Source: Prevotella sp. E9-3
Lineage (GTDB): Bacteria > Bacteroidota > Bacteroidia > Bacteroidales > Bacteroidaceae
DNA: 64,000 nt
Reading direction: 5' to 3'
NCBI RefSeq assembly: GCF_022024015.1
Contig: NZ_CP091786.1
Coordinates: forward strand, 248,001-312,000
How positions within the stretch are numbered: position 1 is the first letter of the stretch; the number at the start of each line of letters is the position of its first letter. The notes beneath the pieces were generated by a model, which ran no database searches, was not told where the DNA came from, and worked only from the letters and a program-made list of their open reading frames with translations. Below, piece after piece: positions 53,549 to 61,780 of this stretch. A program made the translations under genes and the position numbers.

Positions 53549-53752
53549 CTATTTAACGGTCTGTTTCACCTGCAGTACTATTTCTATACCCACCACATCA
53601 AGTATTTTTTGTAGTGTATGAAGGGATGGATTACCCACGCCTCGCTCCAAATCTTTGACCGTAGAAATGCCTACTCCAGAATAATCTGAGAGATCTTGTT
53701 GAGAGATTCCTAACAGGGCTCTACGCTCCTTAATCACAGTTCCTACATCCAT
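53549..53752 (-). CDS. hipB: HipB-like XRE-family DNA-binding protein
   Basis: The protein has 67 residues with a complete XRE helix-turn-helix (RRALLGISQQDLSDYSGVGI, STVKDLERGVGNPSL, LQKILDVVGIEIVLQ). It is the first gene of hipB-hipS-hipT and presumably represses the operon by binding the repeated site at its promoter (53756-53835). It ends eight bases before hipS. Confidence 0.88.
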   Translation of the reverse strand: MDVGTVIKERRALLGISQQDLSDYSGVGISTVKDLERGVGNPSLHTLQKILDVVGIEIVLQVKQTVK

Positions 53753-53755
53753 TAT

Positions 53756-53835
53756 AGTATGATTTTTCGTACTTTTGGCTCAAAGATAAGAAGAAAAACT
53801 GATGCTACAAGCTAAAAGTATGATTTTTCGTACTT
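53756..53835 (-). promoter_or_regulatory. Two operator copies upstream of hipB
   Basis: The 19-bp sequence AGTATGATTTTTCGTACTT occurs at 53756-53774 and again at 53817-53835, 61 bases apart. Each is a partial palindrome (AGTA..GA..TC..TACT). The first copy lies four bases before the hipB start codon. This is the expected layout for autoregulation by HipB; the DNA between should hold the promoter. Confidence 0.7.
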
Positions 53836-53891
53836 CCTTAATTTATTTTAACTATAGATAGGAAGTTCGCTATTCACTAAGTTGGGCGCCT

Positions 53892-54455
53892 TTACTCACA
53901 CACCGTATATATATATCCTTGCTCTAAGCACTCCACGGTGGTATAGCTTTTTCTGTCGGCCTCGGTCAGTACCTGTTTCATATTGTCGTTGATGCCCTCG
54001 CCAGTCAGTTTCAGTCGCGCCTCTTTCATGGTCCACAGTCGGGTAAACATCACTTCAGGCTGTGGGGCATTTGTTATTAGTGCCATTTCCTCATCGTTCA
54101 TAGTATATCGGGCTACCGACTCACGATAACGGCCCACCGACTCCACATCAATGCCTACAGGCCTACGGCTCACCACACAGGCCACGGCCTCACGGCAATG
54201 ACTCAGGTTGAAAAATATTTCAGGATGGCCCACGATTGAAGGTTTCCCATGTTCACCATATTCAAACAGGGGGTTCTCTTCCATTCCGAACTCCTCTTTC
54301 AATGCCCGTTTCAACAGCAGATAGGCCAGTACACAGGTGCGCTGTCCATGCTCATATTGAAAGCGTAAGGCCTGTTGGCGTCGCTGTTCGGAAATCTGCC
54401 CCAGCGCCGTATTCAGGTCGAAGTCATTGATATGAATGTCAATATAACCCCTCAT
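53892..54455 (-). CDS. 4'-phosphopantetheinyl transferase (Sfp/AcpT type)
   Basis: The protein has 187 residues from the ATG at 54455; an in-frame ATG 26 codons upstream adds a tail not typical of the family. It moves phosphopantetheine from CoA to a Ser of a carrier protein. Family motifs are GKPSIVGHPEIFFNLSHC (about 95), VGIDVESVGRY (Mg-binding Asp and Glu, about 120) and RLWTMKEARLKLTGEG (about 160). It is short but complete. It stands alone, with no carrier protein, fatty-acid or non-ribosomal peptide synthesis gene in the window, so its partner is encoded elsewhere. Confidence 0.9.
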   Translation of the reverse strand: MRGYIDIHINDFDLNTALGQISEQRRQQALRFQYEHGQRTCVLAYLLLKRALKEEFGMEENPLFEYGEHGKPSIVGHPEIFFNLSHCREAVACVVSRRPVGIDVESVGRYRESVARYTMNDEEMALITNAPQPEVMFTRLWTMKEARLKLTGEGINDNMKQVLTEADRKSYTTVECLEQGYIYTVCE

Positions 54456-54492
54456 CGTTACAATTATGTATGCAAAATTACATAAAATATTT

Positions 54493-54585
54493 GGTTCACC
54501 AGTAAAATACTGTGTTAATTGAAAGAAAACCAAAACAACGGCTCACCAGTAAATTCCAGTGTCATTGAAAGAAAACCAAGATAAC
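54493..54585 (+). repeat. Two tandem 46-47-bp direct repeats
   Basis: Copy 1 (54493-54539) and copy 2 (54540-54585) share GG(T/C)TCACCAGTAAA, TGT(T/C)ATTGAAAGAAAACCAA and AAC ends. They lie upstream of the phosphopantetheinyl transferase gene. The remainder of 54456-54707 holds no gene. Confidence 0.6.
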
Positions 54586-54707
54586 CCATTTTATTTCACA
54601 AAAGGAAAAACCCGGACCTGCGGTCCTAAAAACCACCGTCTCAGGAAAAAATCTTTGCTGCTTTTTGACAGAAACTAATTAGGGTGAATTGGGGAAAATG
54701 ATTTATT

Positions 54708-56354
54708 TTACACTTCGTCATCTGGTGTTTGTACCCAACTTAGTTTCTTTGACCATCGCCATACGGTTGTACGGGCAAGACCTGTGACACCCTGTATTTC
54801 AGACTTACTAAGTCCAATGCGCAGCAAATAGCATATATTCATCTGTTGTTCAGTGAAATTGCCCAATTCCACTACGAGTCTGTTCTTGAATGAAGGATAA
54901 AGTTCATCTACAGCTTTATATAGCAATTTCCAGTCATCACGTGTCATTTCCTTCTTTCCAATGATTGACTGTCTGATGATATAGATTACATCTTCCGCTT
55001 TTTCTTCTAATTCTGCTTTGTGAAGCAAATTGATAAGATTCTTATTAACTTTCGTACTCTCTATTATATCTTTATCTTTTTGTTCAAGATTTTCTCTAAG
55101 CAGCATTTCATTATCTTTCATTAGCTTCATCTCTTTTGACATGGCCATCTTTTCAAGTAGAAGACGGTTCTTTCTTTTAGTATAAATGATGTATCCAATA
55201 GCAATCGTTGTTATAATTACTATCGTGAAGATGAAAAGCAAATTCTTATATTTTTCTTGTTTCTCTTTAAGGTCTAGTTCTTTATTTCTGTCTAAATGGT
55301 ATTGATATTTATTGTTTACTGTTGCTGCCATTATCTGTCGTTTTCCAAAGTCTATAGAGTCACTTAACTCCATATATTTAGATGCATAATAGTTGGCCTT
55401 GTTTACATCTCCAATCTTAGTGTAGATATTGAAGAGAATTTTCGCAGCATCATAAATATTTATCAGCTCATTATCCTCGTCTTCGTAGTCATATTCAAGA
55501 ATTTGATTACAGCAAACTATAGCTGAATCGTTCATGCCTTGCAGCTCATAGTATTTAGCTAGTGCGAAATATGAGAAGACGTCATTGCTTTCAAAAAGGT
55601 TTTGCTCAATCAGTGAAAAACTTTTTTTTGCCTTCTGTAAATCTTCTAATTGAGAGTAGTTATAAAGTAAATTTATAAGGTAACCTTGATACTGCATTAT
55701 GTCATTTGATTGTATGATTGTGTTTAATGCTGCGTCAAAAGCTTTTTTTGCTTGTTTAATACTGTCCGATGCATGGAAAGCACATCCGAGATGCATATAT
55801 GGCAACACGCAGTCTCTCTTTAAACATTGACAAATTTCAAGTTCTTTCTTTGCCATTTTAATAGCTTCCTGAAAGTTCTGTACACGATATTGCAGATAGG
55901 TGAGATTGGAGTATGTATTGCGTAACATAACAGAGTCACATTCCGCATTATTGCCTGCATAGTTTAAAGAGATTAGAAAATATTCCAAGGCTCGAGGGGT
56001 ATCATTCAAATCACGGTATATACTACCTGCATAATAATACACTTCTTGCATTTCAAGATTCGAACCTTCTTTTCTAAAGTATTCTATTAACTTTAAAATA
56101 GGCATGTCTGAAGAAGGCAAGATGTCTGCTTTATCGTTAAGCCTGATTTTTAGTAGGTCATATTTATGTTGGATATATGGGCTTTCATTCCTGATGTCAA
56201 TTTCTAAGGAATCAAGCATGATTAGAGCTTTGTGAGGATCTTCATCTCCAGCAGTCTTTATCTGAGCCAACTTGTTTGAGATGTTCTCATCCGAACATGC
56301 GAATAATAGGCATATACTAATAGCGCACAAAACTTGAATAATGTATTTTCTCAT
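54708..56354 (-). CDS. Membrane-anchored TPR protein with cytoplasmic HTH domain
   Basis: The protein has 548 residues. A lipoprotein-like signal (MRKYIIQVLCAISICLLFAC) is followed by TPR-like repeats at about 30-350 (YYYAGSIYRDLNDTPRALEY, YSNLTYLQYRVQNFQEAIKM, HASDSIKQAKKAFDAALNT). A transmembrane helix lies at about 370-392 (LLFIFTIVIITTIAIGYIIY). A coiled coil and a C-terminal HTH follow (NFTEQQMNICYLLRIGLSKS, EIQGVTGLARTTVWRWSK). The layout is that of Bacteroidetes one-piece membrane regulators: a periplasmic TPR sensor coupled to a cytoplasmic DNA-binding domain. It is divergent from the related gene at 56944 and possibly regulates the genes between or beside them. Confidence 0.8.
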   Translation of the reverse strand: MRKYIIQVLCAISICLLFACSDENISNKLAQIKTAGDEDPHKALIMLDSLEIDIRNESPYIQHKYDLLKIRLNDKADILPSSDMPILKLIEYFRKEGSNLEMQEVYYYAGSIYRDLNDTPRALEYFLISLNYAGNNAECDSVMLRNTYSNLTYLQYRVQNFQEAIKMAKKELEICQCLKRDCVLPYMHLGCAFHASDSIKQAKKAFDAALNTIIQSNDIMQYQGYLINLLYNYSQLEDLQKAKKSFSLIEQNLFESNDVFSYFALAKYYELQGMNDSAIVCCNQILEYDYEDEDNELINIYDAAKILFNIYTKIGDVNKANYYASKYMELSDSIDFGKRQIMAATVNNKYQYHLDRNKELDLKEKQEKYKNLLFIFTIVIITTIAIGYIIYTKRKNRLLLEKMAMSKEMKLMKDNEMLLRENLEQKDKDIIESTKVNKNLINLLHKAELEEKAEDVIYIIRQSIIGKKEMTRDDWKLLYKAVDELYPSFKNRLVVELGNFTEQQMNICYLLRIGLSKSEIQGVTGLARTTVWRWSKKLSWVQTPDDEV

Positions 56355-56570
56355 GCTTTCTCTTTTTATGCTTGCAAAGATACTAATAATTATTCAAAAA
56401 ATGATAATTATATTTCTTATTAATTTGTCGTGTTCCAATTTGTTTCATTTAAGTGTTTCATTTGTTGGTTAAAAACCTTCTTTGTTGTTTTATATATGTT
56501 TGATTTATAGTGAGATATGCGATAATAAACATTTTTAACAAACTAGTGAAACAACATGAAACATGAATTA

Positions 56571-56602
56571 TTTCCTACAAACAACTATTCATTCTAACTT
56601 TG
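56571..56602 (+). promoter_or_regulatory. Promoter for the small peptide ORFs
   Basis: TAACTTTG (56595-56602) fits the -7 box; TTTC (56571-56574) sits 20 bases before it as a near-match to the -33 TTTG. It lies 29 bases before the ATG at 56632. Confidence 0.5.
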
Positions 56603-56631
56603 CACCCACATTATCTAAAATTATATCAGTT

Positions 56632-56769
56632 ATGAACTACAACAATCGATTATTTACAATTTTATTTGTCTTACTTTTTCAAAGTTTGTCAATTTGGTCA
56701 ACAGTAACTGCGTTGTTACCGGTTCCTCTTTATTATAAAAGTAAACCTGTAGTATCCAACTCAAAGTAA
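56632..56769 (+). CDS. Small exported peptide between TPR regulators
   Basis: The product is a 45-residue ORF with a signal-peptide-like start (MNYNNRLFTILFVLLFQSLS, then IWSTVTALLPVPLYYK). Cleavage after a small residue near 25-28 would release a peptide of about 17-20 residues ending KSKPVVSNSK. It has its own promoter box at a normal distance. An in-frame ATG 23 codons earlier lies upstream of the promoter and is not used. Function unknown; a signalling peptide is one idea. Confidence 0.45.
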   Translation: MNYNNRLFTILFVLLFQSLSIWSTVTALLPVPLYYKSKPVVSNSK

Positions 56770-56773
56770 TCAA

Positions 56774-56875
56774 ATGCATCGGAAATATTCAGCATTTCTT
56801 GCAATTATCATATTTTTTTCTTTATTTTGCACCGACTTTCCAAATTGCTTGGAGAATCATAAACCTAAACTATAG
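56774..56875 (+). CDS. Very small exported peptide ORF
   Basis: The product is a 33-residue ORF, four bases after the preceding small ORF. It has a basic start and hydrophobic run (MHRKYSAFLAIIIFFSLFC) and a short Cys-containing end (TDFPNCLENHKPKL). The paired layout with the ORF at 56632 supports translation, but the size makes it uncertain. Confidence 0.35.
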   Translation: MHRKYSAFLAIIIFFSLFCTDFPNCLENHKPKL

Positions 56876-56943
56876 TAAGTAATACGTTGAAAAGCGAATT
56901 ATGAGTGCATCATAGTTGTTTTCTTCAACTTGCAATTAATCAG

Positions 56944-58728
56944 ATGAACAAGATCGTTTTTATTTATATTGGACTTGCGATTACAACTCTATTTGGTTGT
57001 GATAGCAGGAAAATGACATCCCATTTAGAGGCTATCAGCAAGATTGCTGAGGATAATCCTGATTCTGCTTTAGTTCTGTTGGATAAATACGAACCCGAAA
57101 AGATAAATTGGAGTAAGGGTGACAGAATGTATTACGAACTTGTTAAGCTCAAAGTCCAAAATAAGTTAGATGTGGTGTTTACTACTGACACCATAATCAA
57201 TAATATAGTTGATTACTTCAATAGTCACGGCACAGACAATGAGCGTATGCTGGCCTATTATCTTCAAGGAAGAGTTTTTGCAGATATGGGCGAAGCTCCT
57301 CAAGCTCTTCAGGCCTATTATGATGCCATTGGGTGTGCTGATACTACAAGCAGTGATTGTGACTATGATGTTTTAATACCTATCTATGGGCAAATGTCAC
57401 GAATATTCCATCAACAGAATCTTCCTAATGATGAAATTTGGGCTTTGAAGCACTATGTTGAATATATTCGTATACATGATTGCTATAAAGAATATATAAT
57501 AGCAAAGGGGCAGATGATTAGGCCTTACTATCTTCTTAATGAAAAAGATAGTATGCTCAGTATTATCAATGAAACATGTTCAGCACTTAAACAGCTGGGG
57601 GAGTACAAAGAAGCTGCAGATGCATTGGTTGTCTCAATATCTATATATTTAGAGCGTAATGACCTGGTTAAGGCCAAACATGCCATGAGTATATTCGAAA
57701 ACGAGTCTGGCCTCTTTGACAAAAATGGTGATATTGCTAAGGGACGCGAATCTTATTATATTACTAAAGGTTGCTATTACTTAGCAATCAATAATGCTGA
57801 TTCGGCAGAAATATATTTCCGGAAGGCCTTGAACTATGGTTATACTTCAGATGCTTACAAAGGGTTGTTGACAGTCTATCACCAGAGGATGAATGTAGAT
57901 TCTATTATGCACTATTCTGTTCTAAAAGAGAAATCTTTGGACTCATTGCACAATAAAATGCAGACTTATGCAATCCATCAGATGTCAAAACTTTATAATT
58001 ATAGTCGAATCCAAAAAGAGGCAGAACAAGAAAGAGAAAAGGCTCAAGACAGATTATTTCTACTGGTTCTAATCTCGTTTATGTCAATATTCTTGTTGAT
58101 CGTAATAGTTTTCGTTGTTTGGCTGTATAGAGTGAACCAAAAAGAAAAGAAGAATAAAATAGCTGAACTTGAGGAAACTCTTAATATTTCAAAATCTCAA
58201 AGAAATACCATTCAGGAGGAATTAAAAATTCTGAAAGAGAAAAACTATGAAAGTATTATTGCTCTTAAAGAGAAACAAGAAATTGAGTTAACAAAACAAA
58301 TACAGTCATTACAAGCAGAGAGCGTCAATAAAAGGAATGCCATTGATTCCAAGCATACAGACAATCCTGAGGCGTTTCTCAAAAGTTCCATTGCTCAACA
58401 GTTTGTTAGGAAAGCCACTGGCAAATCTAATGGATTTAATCCAACAGAGTCTGAATGGAACTTGTTAGTATCTCAGTTCAGTAAAGACTTGTCAGTCACC
58501 TACAAATCGTTTGGTAGAGGTAAGTCTTTGTCGCAGTTAGAACAGCGTGTATGCATTCTTTTGATTCTCAATATATCCGAAAAGATTATAGCGTTGATGT
58601 TAGAAACTCATGCTACAACAATATCGAATGCAAAGTCACGGGCTAATGAAAAGCTGTTCGGAGAAAAGAATGCTCATTTGCTTAAAAATAACCTGATTAA
58701 TGGTTTTAATGCTCTTGACGAATTTTGA
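56944..58728 (+). CDS. Membrane-anchored TPR protein with cytoplasmic HTH domain (paralogue)
   Basis: The protein has 594 residues from the ATG at 56944, which begins a lipoprotein signal (VFIYIGLAITTLFGCDSR); an in-frame ATG 13 codons earlier would spoil it. TPR-like repeats occupy about 25-340 (MLAYYLQGRVFADMGEAPQA, YYLAINNADSAEIYFRKALN). The TM helix lies at about 368-393 (LFLLVLISFMSIFLLIVIVF). A long Lys/Glu coiled coil (about 395-490) and a C-terminal HTH (SQLEQRVCILLILNISEKII, ALMLETHATTISNAKSRANE) follow. It has the same plan as the divergent gene at 56354 but little sequence identity. Its final codons overlap a direct repeat that recurs 72 bases on, upstream of the next promoter. Confidence 0.8.
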   Translation: MNKIVFIYIGLAITTLFGCDSRKMTSHLEAISKIAEDNPDSALVLLDKYEPEKINWSKGDRMYYELVKLKVQNKLDVVFTTDTIINNIVDYFNSHGTDNERMLAYYLQGRVFADMGEAPQALQAYYDAIGCADTTSSDCDYDVLIPIYGQMSRIFHQQNLPNDEIWALKHYVEYIRIHDCYKEYIIAKGQMIRPYYLLNEKDSMLSIINETCSALKQLGEYKEAADALVVSISIYLERNDLVKAKHAMSIFENESGLFDKNGDIAKGRESYYITKGCYYLAINNADSAEIYFRKALNYGYTSDAYKGLLTVYHQRMNVDSIMHYSVLKEKSLDSLHNKMQTYAIHQMSKLYNYSRIQKEAEQEREKAQDRLFLLVLISFMSIFLLIVIVFVVWLYRVNQKEKKNKIAELEETLNISKSQRNTIQEELKILKEKNYESIIALKEKQEIELTKQIQSLQAESVNKRNAIDSKHTDNPEAFLKSSIAQQFVRKATGKSNGFNPTESEWNLLVSQFSKDLSVTYKSFGRGKSLSQLEQRVCILLILNISEKIIALMLETHATTISNAKSRANEKLFGEKNAHLLKNNLINGFNALDEF

Positions 58729-58804
58729 CGAATAATTTGTGTAACCTGTTGTGCCTTAATTCTTTCTATTATTTGTAAGTAATCCTTTGACGAATTTTGA
58801 CGAA
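58715..58804 (+). repeat. Two copies of TTGACGAATTTTGACGAA
   Basis: Copies lie at 58715-58732 (covering the stop codon of the TPR/HTH gene) and 58787-58804, the second ending 18 bases before the -33 box of the next promoter. Each copy is itself a tandem of TTGACGAA. A regulator-binding site is plausible. Confidence 0.6.
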
Positions 58805-58822
58805 CTAATTATTCTTCATTAT

Positions 58823-58854
58823 TTTGGGAGAATATGAATATCGAAATATCTTTG
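58823..58854 (+). promoter_or_regulatory. Consensus promoter of the esterase-like gene set
   Basis: TTTG (58823-58826) and TATCTTTG (58847-58854) are spaced by 20 bases, a full match to the Bacteroidetes consensus. The leader to the gene at 58951 is about 90 bases and contains a 16-codon ORF. Confidence 0.8.
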
Positions 58855-58879
58855 TAACAAAAACCAAATACCATTCAAA

Positions 58880-58930
58880 ATGAAAAAAATACTTTTTGCT
58901 CTCAATCTCCCTATTGCTCCAATAAAATGA
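58880..58930 (+). CDS. 16-codon leader ORF
   Basis: This ORF encodes MKKILFALNLPIAPIK and stops 20 bases before the next gene. Its start looks like a truncated signal peptide. It may be a leader peptide or a relic of a longer gene; translation is not shown. Confidence 0.3.
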   Translation: MKKILFALNLPIAPIK

Positions 58931-58950
58931 CCTGACCGTCTGAACTAATT

Positions 58951-60651
58951 ATGTCACACATTAAAAATAGAATTGTATTGCTTGTTCTTGTGTTCGTTGC
59001 TCACGGATTGCAAGCTCAGAAATTGTCGAGTATGCAAAAGATGTGGGAACATTGGACGCCGCATCCAATTAATAGTTTCTTTCGAATGGTCCCTGATACC
59101 ACATCTGTATTTCCTAATACCGCTCTGTTTTTAACGAGAGGAAGGCAGAAAGGGGCTATACATACATCCTATCCTTTGTTTAGCCTCGGAAAAGATTCCT
59201 TGAGTGTGAAAGTGCAGATGAAGTATAGAGTGAAGAACTTGAGAAATCTTTTGTTGACGTTCCATACCATTGGTTACAAAGCTGAGGTGATGAAGGCTGA
59301 TACGATTATATTGCCGCTTACCGAGGATTGGACTGAAAGAGAAGTACTATTGCCTATAAAGAGACTCTTTTCTTTGGAAATAGCCATTGAAGCTGAAGGG
59401 GACTCTGATAACGAGGTTGGAGAAGTATTTGTTGCAGATATAAATGTGTCTTCAGATGGATGCCCTCTTAATGGAAATGCTGATGACTATTCTGTTAAGC
59501 CCTTACCTTCATCTTGTGCAGAAAAGTGGGAAGATTTATTAGCTTCGCCTGTGTTGGACAAAAAAATCTTGGCTATTGGCGAAACAGTGCATGGTACTCA
59601 GACTTTTAATGACATGGCCTTTGAACTCATGAAAGAGCGCATCCTTCATCATAATTGCAAATTAATAGTCTTGGAACTGCCTCTTAGTCTTTCTTTGTAT
59701 CTGAATAGATATGTTCAGAACGATTCTCGTTACACGCTTGATAATTATGTGACATTTTATGAACCCTTGACATCGATGAAATTTAGCCCGTTCCTTGAAT
59801 GGCTAAAAGAGTACAACGCAAATCACAACAATGAGGTTTCATTGTTAGGATTTGATGGCGAAGCTTTTACCGACATGATTTGGAAAATGGCTATGTACGA
59901 TTACTTGGAACCAGCTAATGCCGATGGCTCGTTAAGTCAACTATGCTATGATATAATGTTCAATAAAGATAAGGTTCAAGTGGATGACAGTTTGGTTAGT
60001 AGTTTATTTTCCGATAATGAAGCAAAATTCATTCAATGTAGTCTCAATAATATCCGTCAATATCAACAATCCAGATTAAAACTTGCTCATCGTGATGAAA
60101 AAATGTCAGAATTGATACAAGTGTTGACTGAATTATATCTAAAGCCGAATACCACTGCTACTATCTATGGCCATTTTATGCATACAAATTATATTGTAAC
60201 ATCGGTCGTTTCATCTATTCACAATAGTCCTTCTATGGGAAATTTTCTTAAACAGAAGTATAATAATGACTATTCGTGTGTAGCATTGTCTGCTATACGA
60301 GGTAGTGCATGGTTCGCTGATTTAAAGGGGAATACGTCTGTGCATGAGTTGCAAGAAGCACCTACGGAGAGTCTTGAATATATGGTATGCCGCCAGTCAT
60401 CTGATTCTCTAATATATCTTGCAATGGACAACCTTGACGAAGAAGTATTTAAACAAAGATTTGTAGGCATAAATTATGTTCCAAATCAATTCATTTGGAA
60501 TACTCCAAAAGCGTGGATGGATGGAATGATAATTTTAGGAAATGCAATCCCCATAAATAAAGACTGTGTCCAATTAACAGAGTTTGATAATATTTTAACT
60601 GAACGTTATCGAGATATACTGAAAAGGACAAAAAGTATGATGGTAAAATGA
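58951..60651 (+). CDS. Secreted erythromycin-esterase-superfamily protein
   Basis: The protein has 566 residues with signal peptide (NRIVLLVLVFVAHGLQAQ). Residues of about 30-175 form a beta-rich N-terminal domain. From about 200 the erythromycin-esterase fold begins: ILAIGETVHGTQTFNDMAFE (the GExxHG motif), HNCKLIVLELPLSLSLYLNR, SPFLEWLKEYNANHNN followed by LLGFDGEAF, and IYGHFMHTNYI, with the His and Glu residues of the active site. Family members EreA/EreB open macrolide rings, but most relatives have unknown substrates and this one has an extra N-terminal domain; resistance cannot be inferred. It is the first of three genes for exported proteins, under a consensus promoter next to a TPR/HTH regulator. 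Confidence 0.78.
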   Translation: MSHIKNRIVLLVLVFVAHGLQAQKLSSMQKMWEHWTPHPINSFFRMVPDTTSVFPNTALFLTRGRQKGAIHTSYPLFSLGKDSLSVKVQMKYRVKNLRNLLLTFHTIGYKAEVMKADTIILPLTEDWTEREVLLPIKRLFSLEIAIEAEGDSDNEVGEVFVADINVSSDGCPLNGNADDYSVKPLPSSCAEKWEDLLASPVLDKKILAIGETVHGTQTFNDMAFELMKERILHHNCKLIVLELPLSLSLYLNRYVQNDSRYTLDNYVTFYEPLTSMKFSPFLEWLKEYNANHNNEVSLLGFDGEAFTDMIWKMAMYDYLEPANADGSLSQLCYDIMFNKDKVQVDDSLVSSLFSDNEAKFIQCSLNNIRQYQQSRLKLAHRDEKMSELIQVLTELYLKPNTTATIYGHFMHTNYIVTSVVSSIHNSPSMGNFLKQKYNNDYSCVALSAIRGSAWFADLKGNTSVHELQEAPTESLEYMVCRQSSDSLIYLAMDNLDEEVFKQRFVGINYVPNQFIWNTPKAWMDGMIILGNAIPINKDCVQLTEFDNILTERYRDILKRTKSMMVK

Positions 60652-60739
60652 GATTTTTCCTTTTTCAACTCTAATTATGTGTACAAACGGATACCCCTCT
60701 GTTTACAGAATAAAATAATAACGAATTAGATAGACTATT

Positions 60740-61723
60740 ATGAAGTTACTTTTAGGCATTTTATTATTTCAGTGCTCATTGTCAGTCAGTGCGCAGAACG
60801 ATGTAATAAGACAATGGTCGTATGATATTAACACAGAAGAGGGCGCTCCCTGTTCTTATGATGCTAGTAGTAATAGATTGCTGCTTTCGGGCTTTGACGT
60901 GACTGACGACGGCTTCATCTATCTTGCTGGAGGAACGCCTCTTCGGCTTGCTTGTTTCGATGGTCCAAAAGTCGTGTTCAATAAGAAGATTGATGAAATA
61001 AACTCATCTTCGGTATTTCTGAAAGTGAGAGGTGATAGTGTCTATCTGTGGAATAATGAACATGCGAGCCTTGTAAGAGTTCACAAATCAGGTGAAGGAC
61101 CTGTAGATAGAGTGCCTCTTTTGATGAGTGAGAATCAATCGGCAACACGAACAGCATTTGTTCCTACTGACTGCTATTTGGGCGATAATGATATTGTGTT
61201 GCTGAAGAGGCGCAACACAATCATAGTAAATGATTCTTATATCTTTCCTGGATTCGATATTATTCACATCGGCTATGATGGTCGTTTTATCAAGTGGAAA
61301 TGGTTTGGGGACAATGAAAGTATTGTAGGTAACAGCATTTTTAATAATGACATCCTATACCAGTATCTTTATCCAACCAAGAATTATGATAAGAATGATT
61401 TTTCGGGGCATTATAAGGGCGAATGGAATGGGTATAGCATCTACTGGGGAAGCACATATAGCCTCAATAAAGCAGCATGGACCATTGTTTTTGCAAGCAG
61501 AGATGGTGTAAAGTCGTATGATATCCCATATCAAGGTACAGACGCGTATGGTGTTATTCCCATGCCGGTATTAACCCATCAAATAGATGATGAGACGATT
61601 TATACGGCTCCTTCTTATTGTATCCTTCGCGGAAACTATCTGTATCTACTTGGATATCGTGGCGAGAAACGCCAGGTCGTTGTTAGCAGAATAGACTTGC
61701 AGAAATCGATTGAAAAAATATAA
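60740..61723 (+). CDS. Exported beta-propeller-like protein of unknown function
   Basis: The protein has 327 residues with signal peptide MKLLLGILLFQCSLSVSAQ. The body is made of short beta-strand pairs (VTDDGFIYLAGGTPLRLACF, VFLKVRGDSVYLWNNEHASL, VLLKRRNTIIVND, YCILRGNYLYLLGY), which suggests a six- or seven-bladed propeller. I recognise no catalytic motif. It follows the esterase-like gene by 88 bases with no terminator and is probably cotranscribed. Confidence 0.6.
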   Translation: MKLLLGILLFQCSLSVSAQNDVIRQWSYDINTEEGAPCSYDASSNRLLLSGFDVTDDGFIYLAGGTPLRLACFDGPKVVFNKKIDEINSSSVFLKVRGDSVYLWNNEHASLVRVHKSGEGPVDRVPLLMSENQSATRTAFVPTDCYLGDNDIVLLKRRNTIIVNDSYIFPGFDIIHIGYDGRFIKWKWFGDNESIVGNSIFNNDILYQYLYPTKNYDKNDFSGHYKGEWNGYSIYWGSTYSLNKAAWTIVFASRDGVKSYDIPYQGTDAYGVIPMPVLTHQIDDETIYTAPSYCILRGNYLYLLGYRGEKRQVVVSRIDLQKSIEKI

Positions 61724-61780
61724 GCCTATAATCAGTAAAACTCTAATTATTTAATTTTTAATCTATTAACGTTTATAAAT

